The notes under the pieces: generated by a model
Databases searched by the model: none
What the model saw: the letters and a program-made list of their open reading frames with translations, nothing else
Told to the model about the DNA's origin: nothing
Shown: piece after piece, positions 63,826-64,000 of the stretch
Layout of the letters: every line of letters starts with the position of its first letter
Numbering within the stretch: the first letter of the stretch is position 1
Translations under genes and position numbers: made by a program
Source: Clostridium sp.
GTDB taxonomy: Bacteria; Bacillota; Clostridia; Lachnospirales; Lachnospiraceae
Direction: 5' to 3'
DNA: 64,000 nucleotides
Assembly (NCBI GenBank): GCA_023667695.1
Contig: JAMOZY010000001.1
Coordinates: 124,001-188,000 of the forward strand

Positions 63826-64000
63826 ATGAGAATAGCAGTAGCAGGTACAGGATATGTAGGTCTGGTAACCGGTGTTTGTCTGGCCAGTAAAGGACATACC
63901 GTTACCTGTGTGGATATTGACCAGGAAAAGGTAGCGATTATGCGCCGGGGAATTGCTCCGATTTATGAGGCAGGACTGGAAGCGTTAATGCAGGAGCATA
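63826..64000 (+). CDS. UDP-glucose/nucleotide-sugar 6-dehydrogenase, N-terminal part (runs off window)
   Basis: Only the first 58 codons are visible: MRIAVAGTGYVGLVTGVCLASKG is the Rossmann start of the UDP-glucose/GDP-mannose dehydrogenase family, followed by VTCVDIDQEKVAIMRRGIAPIYEAGLEAL, whose spacing is that of UDP-glucose 6-dehydrogenases. GAAGGAGA lies 8 bases before ATG 63826. It would make UDP-glucuronate for surface polysaccharide. It follows a 97-base gap with its own likely promoter. Confidence 0.88.
   Translation, partial: MRIAVAGTGYVGLVTGVCLASKGHTVTCVDIDQEKVAIMRRGIAPIYEAGLEALMQEH

Noticed and set aside
1-64000. CRISPR arrays, tRNA or rRNA genes
   Set aside because: No regularly spaced repeats and no tRNA- or rRNA-like segments were recognised on reading; a dedicated tRNA search was not possible here.

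Overview
The window reads as a chromosomal segment of a Gram-positive anaerobe of the Clostridia, most like a Lachnospiraceae. This is inferred from strong AGGAGG-type ribosome binding sites, DUF4214-bearing cell-wall hydrolases and the style of the surface-polysaccharide genes; there is no rRNA or other marker gene to prove it. No tRNA, rRNA, CRISPR array, integrase or complete insertion sequence was recognised.

Region 1 (1-4468) is the end of a surface-polysaccharide locus: the C-terminus of a Wzx-type flippase, then the four dTDP-L-rhamnose genes in the order rfbC, rfbD, rfbB, rfbA. Region 2 (4529-8929) is accessory DNA. It has an unrecognised minus-strand protein with a basic, proline-rich N-terminus, then a very AT-rich three-gene operon (MazG-like NTP pyrophosphohydrolase, SAM methyltransferase, TPR plus nucleoside-phosphorylase-fold protein) that looks like a nucleotide-targeting defence operon, followed by a strong promoter embedded in a 19-bp-arm dyad.

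Region 3 (9029-34630) is the core of the window: a contractile injection system (CIS, related to the extracellular eCIS/Afp/PVC family). In order it encodes a DUF4157 protein, a STAND-ATPase/BTAD regulator, an AAA+ ATPase, sheath, tube 1, a zinc-ribbon tail-assembly protein, a DUF6760-like small protein, tube 2, a coiled-coil protein, a LysM tube-baseplate adaptor, a gp27-like hub, two large gp6/J-like wedge proteins, a gpI-like protein, a conserved 584-aa protein, a membrane-anchored pseudokinase-like protein, a membrane-anchored MORN-repeat protein, a DUF4255 cap protein, an unknown protein, a two-TM HAMP/degenerate-cyclase protein, gp25, a gpV-like spike and a DUF4280 PAAR-like tip. Spacing is tight, with many 1-19 nt overlaps. 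The three membrane-linked accessory proteins and the apparent lack of tape-measure and fibre genes set this cluster apart from classical eCIS loci. They suggest a cell- or membrane-attached machine under signal control; that is inference.

Region 4 (34647-35177) is a 531-bp foldback structure containing two inverted, strongly structured repeats whose stems differ by compensatory changes. Region 5 (35173-50406) holds a CmpB-type membrane protein, two secreted peptidoglycan hydrolases with DUF4214 tails, an AlgJ/AlgI-like polysaccharide O-acetylation pair, a two-domain glycosyltransferase and large membrane glycosyltransferase-like proteins. Region 6 (50579-64000) is a nucleotide-sugar locus: CDP-glucose synthesis, 4,6-dehydration and C3 deoxygenation, then an aldolase fusion, a HAD phosphatase, a ThDP enzyme and a reductase. 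This set fits a branched-chain 3,6-dideoxy sugar of the yersiniose type. GT2 and GT87-like enzymes follow, and the start of a UDP-glucose dehydrogenase lies at the edge.
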